This document shows, piece by piece, positions 40,301-52,566 of a stretch of DNA of 64,000 nt. The position numbers were made by a program, and so were the translations under genes. The DNA comes from Brachypalpus laphriformis (lineage: Eukaryota > Arthropoda > Insecta > Diptera > Syrphidae): assembly GCA_945910035.1 (NCBI GenBank), contig CAMDTY010000001.1, positions 62,001 through 126,000 of the forward strand. Reading direction: 5' to 3'. How positions within the stretch are numbered: the stretch's first letter is position 1; each line of letters opens with the position of its first letter. The notes under the pieces are model-generated. The model saw nothing but the letters and a program-made list of their open reading frames with translations. It did not search any database and was not told where the DNA came from.

Positions 40301-40880
40301 CTGTATCTGGATTTCCCATGCGGTGCACAGTTTTGGAGAAAATCATATTTTTTGTTGACTAGTTTGGATTGGCCGAAACGGCCATGCCGGCATCGCCAGA
40401 TATCGAGTTTTCCGACCAATCACCGATCCGTATAATTTCTACGTCATTCGAAGCGTGCATGTGTGCAGATTTCAAATCTGTATCTGGATTTCCCATGCGG
40501 TGCACAGTTTTGGAGAAAATCATATTTTTTGTTGACTAGTTTGGATTGGCCGAAACGGCCATGCCGGCATCGCCATATATCGAATTTACCAACCAATCAC
40601 CGATCCGTGTAATTTCTACGTCATTAGAAGCGTGCGTGGATGCAGATTTCAAATCTGTATCTGGATTTCCCATGCGGTGCACAGTTTTGGAGAAAATCAT
40701 ATTTTTTGTTGATTAGTTTGGATTGGCCGAAACGGGCATGCCGGCATCGCCAAATATGGAATTTTCCGACCAATCACCGATCCGTGTAATTTCTACGTCA
40801 TTCGAAGCGTGCATGTGTGCAGATTTCAAATCTGTATCTGGATTTCCCATGCGGTGCACAGTTTTGGAGAAAATCATATT
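37400..40880 (+). repeat. 3.5-kb duplicated block, copy 1 (6,018-bp offset)
   Basis: Monomers from AGACATC-GCGTGTG (37.5 kb) through GATTAG-CGGGC-AAATATGG (40.7 kb) recur in the same order at 43.4-46.9 kb. First ATATCGAG is at 40,230 and 46,248, offset 6,018 (34 x 177). The block holds two runs of GATTAG, GACGCG and CATATAT monomers, CATATAT-TTAGAAG monomers with GTGAACAG, and a pair of AGATATCGAG-GTATAAT monomers. A third copy is at 59.9-63.4 kb within copy B. Confidence 0.85.
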
Positions 40881-41418
40881 TTTTGTTGACTAGTTTGGAT
40901 TGGCCGAAACGGGCATGCCGGCATCGCCAAATATGGAATTTTCCGACCAATCACCGATCCGTGTAATTTCTACGTCATTCGACGCGTGCATGTGTGCAGA
41001 TTTCAAATCTGTATCTGGATTTCCCATGCGGTGCACAGTTTTGGAGAAAATCATATTTTTTGTTGACTAGTTTGGATTGGCCGAAACGGCCATGCCGGCA
41101 TCGCCATATATCGAATTTACCAACCAATCACCGATCCGTGTAATTTCTACGTCATTCGAAGCGTGCATGTGTGCAGATTTCAAATCTGTATCTGGATTTC
41201 CCATGCGGTGCACAGTTTTGGAGAAAATCATATTTTTTGTTGACTAGTTTGGATTGGCCGAAACGGCCATGCCGGCATCGCCAGACATCGAATTTTCCGA
41301 CCAATCACCGATCCGTGTAATTTCTACGTCATTCGAAGCGTGCATGAGTGCAGATTTCAAATCTGTATCTGGATTTCCCATGCGGTGCACAGTTTTGGAG
41401 AAAATCATATTTTTTGTT

Positions 41419-43370
41419 GACTAGTTTGGATTGGCCGAAACGGCCATGCCGGCATCGCCAGACATCGAATTTTCCGACCAATCACCGATCCGTGTAATTT
41501 CTACGTCATTCGAAGCGTGCGTGTGTGCAGATTTCAAACCTGTATCTGGATTTCCCATGCGGTGCACAGTTTTGGAGAAAATCATATTTTTTGTTGACTA
41601 GTTTGGATTGGCCGAAACGGCCATGCCGGCATCGCCAGACATCGAATTTTCCGACCAATCACCGATCCGTGTAATTTCTACGTCATTCGAAGCGTGCGTG
41701 TGTGCAGATTTCAAACCTGTATCTGGATTTCCCATGCGGTGCACAGTTTTGGAGAAAATCATATTTTTTGTTGACTAGTTTGGATTGGCCGAAACGGGCA
41801 TGCCGGCATCGCCAAATATGGAATTTTCCGACCAATCACCGATCCGTGTAATTTCTACGTCATTCGAAGCGTGCATGTGTGCAGATTTCAAATCTGTATC
41901 TGGATTTCCCATGCGGTGCACAGTTTTGGAGAAAATCATATTTTTTGTTGACTAGTTTGGATTGGCCGAAACGGGCATGCCGGCATCGCCAAATATGGAA
42001 TTTTCCGACCAATCACCGATCCGTGTAATTTCTACGTCATTCGACGCGTGCATGTGTGCAGATTTCAAATCTGTATCTGGATTTCCCATGCGGTGCACAG
42101 TTTTGGAGAAAATCATATTTTTTGTTGACTAGTTTGGATTGGCCGAAACGGCCATGCCGGCATCGCCAGACATCGAATTTTCCGACCAATCACCGATCCG
42201 TGTAATTTCTACGTCATTCGAAGCGTGCGTGTGTGCAGATTTCAAACCTGTATCTGGATTTCCCATGCGGTGCACAGTTTTGGAGAAAATCATATTTTTT
42301 GTTGACTAGTTTGGATTGGCCGAAACGGGCATGCCGGCATCGCCAAATATGGAATTTTCCGACCAATCACCGATCCGTGTAATTTCTACGTCATTCGAAG
42401 CGTGCGTGTGTGCAGATTTCAAACCTGTATCTGGATTTCCCATGCGGTGCACAGTTTTGGAGAAAATCATATTTTTTGTTGACTAGTTTGGATTGGCCGA
42501 AACGGCCATGCCGGCATCGCCAGACATCGAATTTTCCGACCAATCACCGATCCGTGTAATTTCTACGTCATTCGAAGCGTGCGTGTGTGCAGATTTCAAA
42601 CCTGTATCTGGATTTCCCATGCGGTGCACAGTTTTGGAGAAAATCATATTTTTTGTTGACTAGTTTGGATTGGCCGAAACGGCCATGCCGGCATCGCCAG
42701 ACATCGAATTTTCCGACCAATCACCGATCCGTGTAATTTCTACGTCATTCGAAGCGTGCGTGTGTGCAGATTTCAAACCTGTATCTGGATTTCCCATGCG
42801 GTGCACAGTTTTGGAGAAAATCATATTTTTTGTTGACTAGTTTGGATTGGCCGAAACGGGCATGCCGGCATCGCCAAATATGGAATTTTCCGACCAATCA
42901 CCGATCCGTGTAATTTCTACGTCATTCGAAGCGTGCATGTGTGCAGATTTCAAATCTGTATCTGGATTTCCCATGCGGTGCACAGTTTTGGAGAAAATCA
43001 TATTTTTTGTTGATTAGTTTGGATTGGCCGAAACGGGCATGCCGGCATCGCCAAATATGGAATTTTCCGACCAATCACCGATCCGTGTAATTTCTACGTC
43101 ATTCGAAGCGTGCATGTGTGCAGATTTCAAATCTGTATCTGGATTTCCCATGCGGTGCACAGTTTTGGAGAAAATCATATTTTTTGTTGACTAGTTTGGA
43201 TTGGCCGAAACGGGCATGCCGGCATCGCCAAATATGGAATTTTCCGACCAATCACCGATCCGTGTAATTTCTACGTCATTCGACGCGTGCATGTGTGCAG
43301 ATTTCAAATCTGTATCTGGATTTCCCATGCGGTGCACAGTTTTGGAGAAAATCATATTTTTTGTTGACTA
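41419..43370 (+). repeat. Spacer region between duplications, rich in AGACATC-GCGTGTG monomers
   Basis: The order is AGACATC-GCGTGTG twice, CGGGC-AAATATGG-GCATGTG, CGGGC-GACGCG, AGACATC-GCGTGTG, CGGGC-AAATATGG-GCGTGTG, AGACATC-GCGTGTG twice, CGGGC-AAATATGG, GATTAG-CGGGC-AAATATGG, CGGGC-GACGCG. A loose 1,062-bp (6-mer) spacing is visible but does not hold strictly. No gene or foreign insert is present. The beginning of this region matches the last bases of the window. Confidence 0.6.
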
Positions 43371-46300
43371 GTTTGGATTGGCCGAAACGGCCATGCCGGC
43401 ATCGCCAGATATCGAGTTTTCCGACCAATCACCGATCCGTATAATTTCTACGTCATTCGAAGCGTGCATGAGTGCAGATTTCAAATCTGTATCTGGATTT
43501 CCCATGCGGTGCACAGTTTTGGAGAAAATCATATTTTTTGTTGACTAGTTTGGATTGGCCGAAACGGCCATGCCGGCATCGCCAGACATCGAATTTTCCG
43601 ACCAATCACCGATCCGTGTAATTTCTACGTCATTCGAAGCGTGCGTGTGTGCAGATTTCAAACCTGTATCTGGATTTCCCATGCGGTGCACAGTTTTGGA
43701 GAAAATCATATTTTTTGTTGACTAGTTTGGATTGGCCGAAACGGGCATGCCGGCATCGCCAAATATGGAATTTTCCGACCAATCACCGATCCGTGTAATT
43801 TCTACGTCATTCGAAGCGTGCATGAGTGCAGATTTCAAATCTGTATCTGGACTTCCCATGCGGTGCACAGTTTTGGAGAAAATCATATTTTTTGTTGACT
43901 AGTTTGGATTGGCCGAAACGGCCATGCCGGCATCGCCAGATATCGAATTTTCCGACCAATCACCGATCCGTGTAATTTCTACGTCATTCGAAGCGTGCAT
44001 GAGTGCAGATTTCAAATCTGTATCTGGATTTCCCATGCGGTGCACAGTTTTGGAGAAAATCATATTTTTTGTTGACTAGTTTGGATTGGCCGAAACGGGC
44101 ATGCCGGCATCGCCATATATCGAATTTACCAACCAATCACCGATCCGTGTAATTTCTACGTCATTCGAAGCGTGCATAAGTGCAGATTTCAAATCTGTAT
44201 CTGGATTTCCCATGCGGTGCACAGTTTTGGAGAAAATCATATTTTTTGTTGATTAGTTTGGATTGGCCGAAACGGGCATGCCGGCATCGCCAAATATGGA
44301 ATTTTCCGACCAATCACCGATCCGTGTAATTTCTACGTCATTCGAAGCGTGCATGTGTGCAGATTTCAAATCTGTATCTGGATTTCCCATGCGGTCCACA
44401 GTTTTGGAGAAAATCATATTTTTTGTTGACTAGTTTGGATTGGCCGAAACGGGCATGCCGGCATCGCCAAATATGGAATTTTCCGACCAATCACCGATCC
44501 GTGTAATTTCTACGTCATTCGACGCGTGCATGTGTGCAGATTTCAAATCTGTATCTGGATTTCCCATGCGGTGCACAGTTTTGGAGAAAATCATATTTTT
44601 TGTTGACTAGTTTGGATTGGCCGAAACGGCCATGCCGGCATCGCCATATATCGAATTTACCAACCAATCACCGATCCGTGTAATTTCTACGTCATTCGAA
44701 GCGTGCATGTGTGCAGATTTCAAATCTGTATCTGGATTTCCCATGCGGTGCACAGTTTTGGAGAAAATCATATTTTTTGTTGACTAGTTTGGATTGGCCG
44801 AAACGGCCATGCCGGCATCGCCAGACATCGAATTTTCCGACCAATCACCGATCCGTGTAATTTCTACGTCATTCGAAGCGTGCATGAGTGCAGATTTCAA
44901 ATCTGTATCTGGATTTCCCATGCGGTGCACAGTTTTGGAGAAAATCATATTTTTTGTTGATTAGTTTGGATTGGCCGAAACGGGCATGCCGGCATCGCCA
45001 AATATGGAATTTTCCGACCAATCACCGATCCGTGTAATTTCTACGTCATTCGAAGCGTGCATGTGTGCAGATTTCAAATCTGTATCTGGATTTCCCATGC
45101 GGTCCACAGTTTTGGAGAAAATCATATTTTTTGTTGACTAGTTTGGATTGGCCGAAACGGGCATGCCGGCATCGCCAAATATGGAATTTTCCGACCAATC
45201 ACCGATCCGTGTAATTTCTACGTCATTCGACGCGTGCATGTGTGCAGATTTCAAATCTGTATCTGGATTTCCCATGCGGTGCACAGTTTTGGAGAAAATC
45301 ATATTTTTTGTTGACTAGTTTGGATTGGCCGAAACGGCCATGCCGGCATCGCCATATATCGAATTTACCAACCAATCACCGATCCGTGTAATTTCTACGT
45401 CATTCGAAGCGTGCATGTGTGCAGATTTCAAATCTGTATCTGGATTTCCCATGCGGTGCACAGTTTTGGAGAAAATCATATTTTTTGTTGACTAGTTTGG
45501 ATTGGCCGAAACGGCCATGCCGGCATCGCCATATATCGAATTTACCAACCAATCACCGATCCGTGTAATTTCTACGTCATTAGAAGCGTGCGTGGATGCA
45601 GATTTCAAATCTGTATCTGGATTTCCCATGCGGTGAACAGTTTTGGAGAAAATCATATTTTTTGTTGACTAGTTTGGATTGGCCGAAACGGCCATGCCGG
45701 CATCGCCAGATATCGAATTTTCCGACCAATCACCGATCCGTATAATTTCTACGTCATTCGAAGCGTGCATGTGTGCAGATTTCAAATCTGTATCTGGATT
45801 TCCCATGCGGTGCACAGTTTTGGAGAAAATCATATTTTTTGTTGACTAGTTTGGATTGGCCGAAACGGCCATGCCGGCATCGCCATATATCGAATTTACC
45901 AACCAATCACCGATCCGTGTAATTTCTACGTCATTAGAAGCGTGCGTGGATGCAGATTTCAAATCTGTATCTGGATTTCCCATGCGGTGCACAGTTTTGG
46001 AGAAAATCATATTTTTTGTTGACTAGTTTGGATTGGCCGAAACGGCCATGCCGGCATCGCCAGATATCGAATTTTCCGACCAATCACCGATCCGTATAAT
46101 TTCTACGTCATTCGAAGCGTGCATGTGTGCAGATTTCAAATCTGTATCTGGATTTCCCATGCGGTGCACAGTTTTGGAGAAAATCATATTTTTTGTTGAC
46201 TAGTTTGGATTGGCCGAAACGGCCATGCCGGCATCGCCAGATATCGAGTTTTCCGACCAATCACCGATCCGTATAATTTCTACGTCATTCGAAGCGTGCA

Positions 46301-46900
46301 TGTGTGCAGATTTCAAATCTGTATCTGGATTTCCCATGCGGTGCACAGTTTTGGAGAAAATCATATTTTTTGTTGACTAGTTTGGATTGGCCGAAACGGC
46401 CATGCCGGCATCGCCAGATATCGAGTTTTCCGACCAATCACCGATCCGTATAATTTCTACGTCATTCGAAGCGTGCATGTGTGCAGATTTCAAATCTGTA
46501 TCTGGATTTCCCATGCGGTGCACAGTTTTGGAGAAAATCATATTTTTTGTTGACTAGTTTGGATTGGCCGAAACGGCCATGCCGGCATCGCCATATATCG
46601 AATTTACCAACCAATCACCGATCCGTGTAATTTCTACGTCATTAGAAGCGTGCGTGGATGCAGATTTCAAATCTGTATCTGGATTTCCCATGCGGTGCAC
46701 AGTTTTGGAGAAAATCATATTTTTTGTTGATTAGTTTGGATTGGCCGAAACGGGCATGCCGGCATCGCCAAATATGGAATTTTCCGACCAATCACCGATC
46801 CGTGTAATTTCTACGTCATTCGAAGCGTGCATGTGTGCAGATTTCAAATCTGTATCTGGATTTCCCATGCGGTGCACAGTTTTGGAGAAAATCATATTTT
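43370..46900 (+). repeat. 3.5-kb duplicated block, copy 2 (6,018-bp offset)
   Basis: Copy of 37.4-40.9 kb. The left edge lies inside a chimeric monomer that has AGATATCGAG and GTATAAT (usual partner GCATGTG) but ends in GCATGAG, placing the exchange between about 43,446 and 43,471. The right edge is after the GATTAG monomer at 46.73 kb, where copy 1 continues with CGGGC-GACGCG and this copy with AGATATC-GTATAAT and CTGTGCGG. Confidence 0.8.
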
Positions 46901-48480
46901 TTGTTGACTAGTTTGGATTGGCCGAAACGGCCATGCCGGCATCGCCAGATATCGAATTTTCCGACCAATCACCGATCCGTATAATTTCTACGTCATTCGA
47001 AGCGTGCATGTGTGCAGATTTCAAATCTGTATCTGGATTTCCTGTGCGGTGCACAGTTTTGGAGAAAATCATATTTTTTGTTGACTAGTTTGGATTGGCC
47101 GAAACGGCCATGCCGGCATCGCCAGATATCGAGTTTTCCGACCAATCACCGATCCGTATAATTTCTACGTCATTCGAAGCGTGCATGTGTGCAGATTTCA
47201 AATCTGTATCTGGATTTCCCATGCGGTGCACAGTTTTGGAGAAAATCATATTTTTTGTTGACTAGTTTGGATTGGCCGAAACGGCCATGCCGGCATCGCC
47301 AGATATCGAGTTTTCCGACCAATCACCGATCCGTATAATTTCTACGTCATTCGAAGCGTGCATGTGTGCAGATTTCAAATCTGTATCTGGATTTCCCATG
47401 CGGTGCACAGTTTTGGAGAAAATCATATTTTTTGTTGACTAGTTTGGATTGGCCGAAACGGCCATGCCGGCATCGCCATATATCGAATTTACCAACCAAT
47501 CACCGATCCGTGTAATTTCTACGTCATCAGAAGCGTGCGTGGATGCAGATTTCAAATCTGTATCTGGATTTCCCATGCGGTGCACAGTTTTGGAGAAAAT
47601 CATATTTTTTGTTGATTAGTTTGGATTGGCCGAAACGGGCATGCCGGCATCGCCATATATCGAATTTTCCGACCAATCACCGATCCGTGTAATTTCTACG
47701 TCATTCGAAGCGTGCATGTGTGCAGATTTCAAATCTGTATCTGGATTTCCCATGCGGTGCACAGTTTTGGAGAAAATCATATTTTTTGTTGACTAGTTTG
47801 GATTGGCCGAAACGGCCATGCCGGCATCGCCAGATATCGAATTTTCCGACCAATCACCGATCCGTATAATTTCTACGTCATTCGAAGCGTGCATGTGTGC
47901 AGATTTCAAATCTGTATCTGGATTTCCCATGCGGTGCACAGTTTTGGAGAAAATCATATTTTTTGTTGACTAGTTTGGATTGGCCGAAACGGCCATGCCG
48001 GCATCGCCATATATCGAATTTACCAACCAATCACCGATCCGTATAATTTCTACGTCATTCGAAGCGTGCATGTGTGCAGATTTCAAATCTGTATCTGGAT
48101 TTCCCATGCGGTGCACAGTTTTGGAGAAAATCATATTTTTTGTTGACTAGTTTGGATTGGCCGAAACGGCCATGCCGGCATCGCCAGATATCGAGTTTTC
48201 CGACCAATCACCGATCCGTATAATTTCTACGTCATTCGAAGCGTGCATGTGTGCAGATTTCAAATCTGTATCTGGATTTCCCATGCGGTGCACAGTTTTG
48301 GAGAAAATCATATTTTTTGTTGACTAGTTTGGATTGGCCGAAACGGCCATGCCGGCATCGCCATATATCGAATTTACCAACCAATCACCGATCCGTGTAA
48401 TTTCTACGTCATTAGAAGCGTGCGTGGATGCAGATTTCAAATCTGTATCTGGATTTCCCATGCGGTGCACAGTTTTGGAG
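45500..48480 (+). repeat. Run dominated by GTATAAT and TTAGAAG monomers
   Basis: AGATATCGAA or AGATATCGAG with GTATAAT-GCATGTG alternates with CATATAT-TTTACCAACC-TTAGAAG-GCGTGGA. A roughly repeated order (GATTAG, AGATATCGAA, AGATATCGAG, CATATAT-TTAGAAG) can be followed from 46.2 to 48.5 kb with local gains and losses. One monomer has GTCATCAG (near 47,526) in place of GTCATTAG. This segment is left of copy B and belongs to the interval without a counterpart upstream of copy A. Confidence 0.65.
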
Positions 48481-48540
48481 AAAATCATATTTTTTGTTGA
48501 TTAGTTTGGATTGGCCGAAACGGGCATGCCGGCATCGCCA

Positions 48541-48610
48541 AATATGGAATTTTCCGACCAATCACCGATCCGTGTAATTTCTACGTCATTCGAAGCGTGC
48601 ATAAGTGCAG
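48541..48610 (+). other. Chimeric monomer at the left edge of copy B
   Basis: The monomer starts as GATTAG-CGGGC-AAATATGG-TTTTCCGACC, a type followed by GCATGTG elsewhere, and ends as GCATAAG. In copy A the matching monomer (about 25.5 kb) is CATATAT-TTTACCAACC-GCATAAG. The switch therefore lies between about 48,551 and 48,602. From there on the order follows copy A. Confidence 0.65.
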
Positions 48611-49689
48611 ATTTCAAATCTGTATCTGGATTTCCCATGCGGTGCACAGTTTTGGAGAAAATCATATTTTTTGTTGATTAGTTTGGATTGGCCGAAACGG
48701 GCATGCCGGCATCGCCCAATATGGAATTTTCCGACCAATCACCGATCCGTATAATTTCTACGTCATTCGAAGCGTGCATGTGTGCAGATTTCAAATCTGT
48801 ATCTGGATTTCCCATGCGGTGCACAGTTTTGGAGAAAATCATATTTTTTGTTGACTAGTTTGGATTAGCCGAAACGGGCATGCCGGCATCGCCAAATATG
48901 GAATTTTCCGACCAATCACCGATCCGTGTAATTTCTACGTCATTCGACGCGTGCATGTGTGCAGATTTCAAATCTGTATCTGGATTTCCCATGCGGTGCA
49001 CAGTTTTGGAGAAAATCATATTTTTTGTTGACTAGTTTGGATTGGCCGAAACGGCCATGCCGGCATCGCCAGATATCGAATTTTCCGACCAATCACCGAT
49101 CCGTGTAATTTCTACGTCATTCGAAGCGTGCATGAGTGCAGATTTCAAATCTGTATCTGGATTTCCCATGCGGTGCACAGTTTTGGAGAAAATCATATTT
49201 TTTGTTGACTAGTTTGGATTGGCCGAAACGGCCATGCCGGCATCGCCAGACATCGAATTTTCCGACCAATCACCGATCCGTGTAATTTCTACGTCATTCG
49301 AAGCGTGCGTGTGTGCAGATTTCAAACCTGTATCTGGATTTCCCATGCGGTGCACAGTTTTGGAGAAAATCATATTTTTTGTTGACTAGTTTGGATTGGC
49401 CGAAACGGGCATGCCGGCATCGCCAAATATGGAATTTTCCGACCAATCACCGATCCGTGTAATTTCTACGTCATTCGAAGCGTGCATGAGTGCAGATTTC
49501 AAATCTGTATCTGGACTTCCCATGCGGTGCACAGTTTTGGAGAAAATCATATTTTTTGTTGACTAGTTTGGATTGGCCGAAACGGCCATGCCGGCATCGC
49601 CAGACATCGAATTTTCCGACCAATCACCGATCCGTGTAATTTCTACGTCATTCGAAGCGTGCGTGTGTGCAGATTTCAAACCTGTATCT

Positions 49690-52566
49690 GGATTTCCATG
49701 CGGTGCACAGTTTTGGAGAAAATCATATTTTTTGTTGACTAGTTTGGATTGGCCGAAACGGCCATGCCGGCATCGCCAAATATGGAATTTTCCGACCAAT
49801 CACCGATCCGTGTAATTTCTACGTCATTCGAAGCGTGCATGAGTGCAGATTTCAAATCTGTATCTGGACTTCCCATGCGGTGCACAGTTTTGGAGAAAAT
49901 CATATTTTTTGTTGACTAGTTTGGATTGGCCGAAACGGCCATGCCGGCATCGCCAGACATCGAATTTTCCGACCAATCACCGATCCGTGTAATTTCTACG
50001 TCATTCGAAGCGTGCGTGTGTGCAGATTTCAAACCTGTATCTGGATTTCCCATGCGGTGCACAGTTTTGGAGAAAATCATATTTTTTGTTGACTAGTTTG
50101 GATTGGCCGAAACGGGCATGCCGGCATCGCCAAATATGGAATTTCCGACCAATCACCGATCCGTGTAATTTCTACGTCATTCGAAGCGTGCATGAGTGCA
50201 GATTTCAAATCTGTATCTGGACTTCCCATGCGGTGCACAGTTTTGGAGAAAATCATATTTTTTGTTGACTAGTTTGGATTGGCCGAAACGGCCATGCCGG
50301 CATCGCCAGATATCGAATTTTCCGACCAATCACCGATCCGTGTAATTTCTACGTCATTCGAAGCGTGCATGAGTGCAGATTTCAAATCTGTATCTGGATT
50401 TCCCATGCGGTGCACAGTTTTGGAGAAAATCATATTTTTTGTTGACTAGTTTGGATTGGCCGAAACGGGCATGCCGGCATCGCCATATATCGAATTTACC
50501 AACCAATCACCGATCCGTGTAATTTCTACGTCATTCGAAGCGTGCATAAGTGCAGATTTCAAATCTGTATCTGGATTTCCCATGCGGTGCACAGTTTTGG
50601 AGAAAATCATATTTTTTGTTGACTAGTTTGGATTGGCCGAAACGGCCATGCCGGCATCGCCAGATATCGAATTTTCCGACCAATCACCGATTCCGTGTAA
50701 TTTCTACGTCATTCGAAGCGTGCATGAGTGCAGATTTCAAATCTGTATCTGGATTTCCATGCGGTGCACAGTTTTGGAGAAAATCATATTTTTTGTTGAC
50801 TAGTTTGGATTGGCCGAAACGGCCATGCCGGCATCGCCAGACATCGAATTTTCCGACCAATCACCGATCCGTGTAATTTCTACGTCATTCGAAGCGTGCA
50901 TGAGTGCAGATTTCAAATCTGTATCTGGACTTCCCATGCGGTGCACAGTTTTGGAGAAAATCATATTTTTTGTTGACTAGTTTGGATTGGCCGAAACGGC
51001 CATGCCGGCATCGCCAGATATCGAATTTTCCGACCAATCACCGATCCGTGTAATTTCTACGTCATTCGAAGCGTGCATGAGTGCAGATTTCAAATCTGTA
51101 TCTGGATTTCCCATGCGGTGCACAGTTTTGGAGAAAATCATATTTTTTGTTGACTAGTTTGGATTGGCCGAAACGGCCATGCCGGCATCGCCAGACATCG
51201 AATTTTCCGACCAATCACCGATCCGTGTAATTTCTACGTCATTCGAAGCGTGCGTGTGTGCAGATTTCAAACCTGTATCTGGATTTCCCATGCGGTGCAC
51301 AGTTTTGGAGAAAATCATATTTTTTGTTGACTAGTTTGGATTGGCCGAAACGGGCATGCCGGCATCGCCAATATGGAATTTTCCGACCAATCACCGATCC
51401 GTGTAATTTCTACGTCATTCGAAGCGTGCATGAGTGCAGATTTCAAATCTGTATCTGGACTTCCATGCGGTGCACAGTTTTGGAGAAAATCATATTTTTT
51501 GTTGACTAGTTTGGATTGGCCGAAACGGCCATGCCGGCATCGCCAGATATCGAATTTTCCGACCAATCACCGATCCGTGTAATTTCTACGTCATTCGAAG
51601 CGTGCATGAGTGCAGATTTCAAATCTGTATCTGGATTTCCCATGCGGTGCACAGTTTTGGAGAAAATCATATTTTTTGTTGACTAGTTTGGATTGGCCGA
51701 AACGGGCATGCCGGCATCGCCATATATCGAATTTACCAACCAATCACCGATCCGTGTAATTTCTACGTCATTCGAAGCGTGCATAAGTGCAGATTTCAAA
51801 TCTGTATCTGGACTTCCCATGCGGTGCACAGTTTTGGAGAAAATCATATTTTTTGTTGACTAGTTTGGATTGGCCGAAACGGCCATGCCGGCATCGCCAG
51901 ACATCGAATTTTCCGACCAATCACCGATCCGTGTAATTTCTACGTCATTCGAAGCGTGCGTGTGTGCAGATTTCAAACCTGTATCTGGATTTCCCATGCG
52001 GTCCACAGTTTTGGAGAAAATCATATTTTTTGTTGACTAGTTTGGATTGGCCGAAACGGGCATGCCGGCATCGCCAAATATGGAATTTTCCGACCAATCA
52101 CCGATCCGTGTAATTTCTACGTCATTCGACGCGTGCATGTGTGCAGATTTCAAATCTGTATCTGGATTTCCCATGCGGTCCACAGTTTTGGAGGAAAATC
52201 ATATTTTTTGTTGACTAGTTTGGATTGGGCCGAAACGGGCATGCCGGCATCGCCAAATATGGAATTTTCCGACCAATCACCGATCCGTGTAATTTCTACG
52301 TCATTCGAAGCGTGCGTGTGTGCAGATTTCAAACCTGTATCTGGATTTCCCATGCGGTGCACAGTTTTGGAGAAAATCATATTTTTTGTTGACTAGTTTG
52401 GATTGGCCGAAACGGGCATGCCGGCATCGCCAGATATCGAATTTTCCGACCAATCACCGATCCGTGTAATTTCTACGTCATTCGAAGCGTGCATGAGTGC
52501 AGATTTCAAATCTGTATCTGGATTTCCCATGCGGTGCACAGTTTTGGAGAAAATCATATTTTTTTG
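49690..52566. other. Cluster of nine single-base homopolymer indels
   Basis: Losses: one C near 49,696 (TTTCCATG), one T near 50,143 (GGAATTTCC), one C near 50,757, one A near 51,370 (GCCAATATGG), one C near 51,463. Gains: one T near 50,691 (CGATTCCG), one G near 52,193 (GGAGGAAAA), one G near 52,228 (ATTGGGCC), one T near 52,560 (T7). All are in runs of identical bases and each is seen once. Elsewhere the only non-recurrent indel is near 7,333. This looks like uncorrected long-read consensus error and produces spurious ORFs of 69-108 residues here. Confidence 0.85.
52405..52450 (+). other. Chimeric monomer CGGGC + AGATATC, scar of a one-monomer deletion
   Basis: Copy A has two successive monomers here (CGGGC-AAATATGG-GCATGAG, then CGGCC-AGATATC-GCATGAG, 29.77-30.1 kb). 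Copy B has one, which starts as CGGGC and continues as AGATATC. CGGGC with AGATATC is otherwise not a combination I found in the window. The exchange falls within the short shared segment holding the palindrome. Confidence 0.75.

Larger units (their letters stand above)
25592..41522 (+). repeat. Large segmental duplication, copy A (partner at 48.6-64.0 kb)
   Basis: The order of monomer types here is the same as at 48,602-64,000. Marker pairs: GGATTAGCC 25,854/48,864 (offset 23,010, 130 monomers); CGGCC-AAATATGG 27,123/49,778 (22,655); CGACC-AAATATGG 31,531/54,009 (22,478); first ATATCGAG 40,230/62,708 (22,478). The two steps in offset are the loss in copy B of two monomers near 26.2-26.6 kb and one near 29.8-29.95 kb, plus a net -1 from the indel cluster. 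I compared monomer types along the part after 30.1 kb and found the order unchanged; the only private base I noted is GGAGGAAATC at 38,923. This block also contains the 885-bp 5-mer. Confidence 0.85.
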
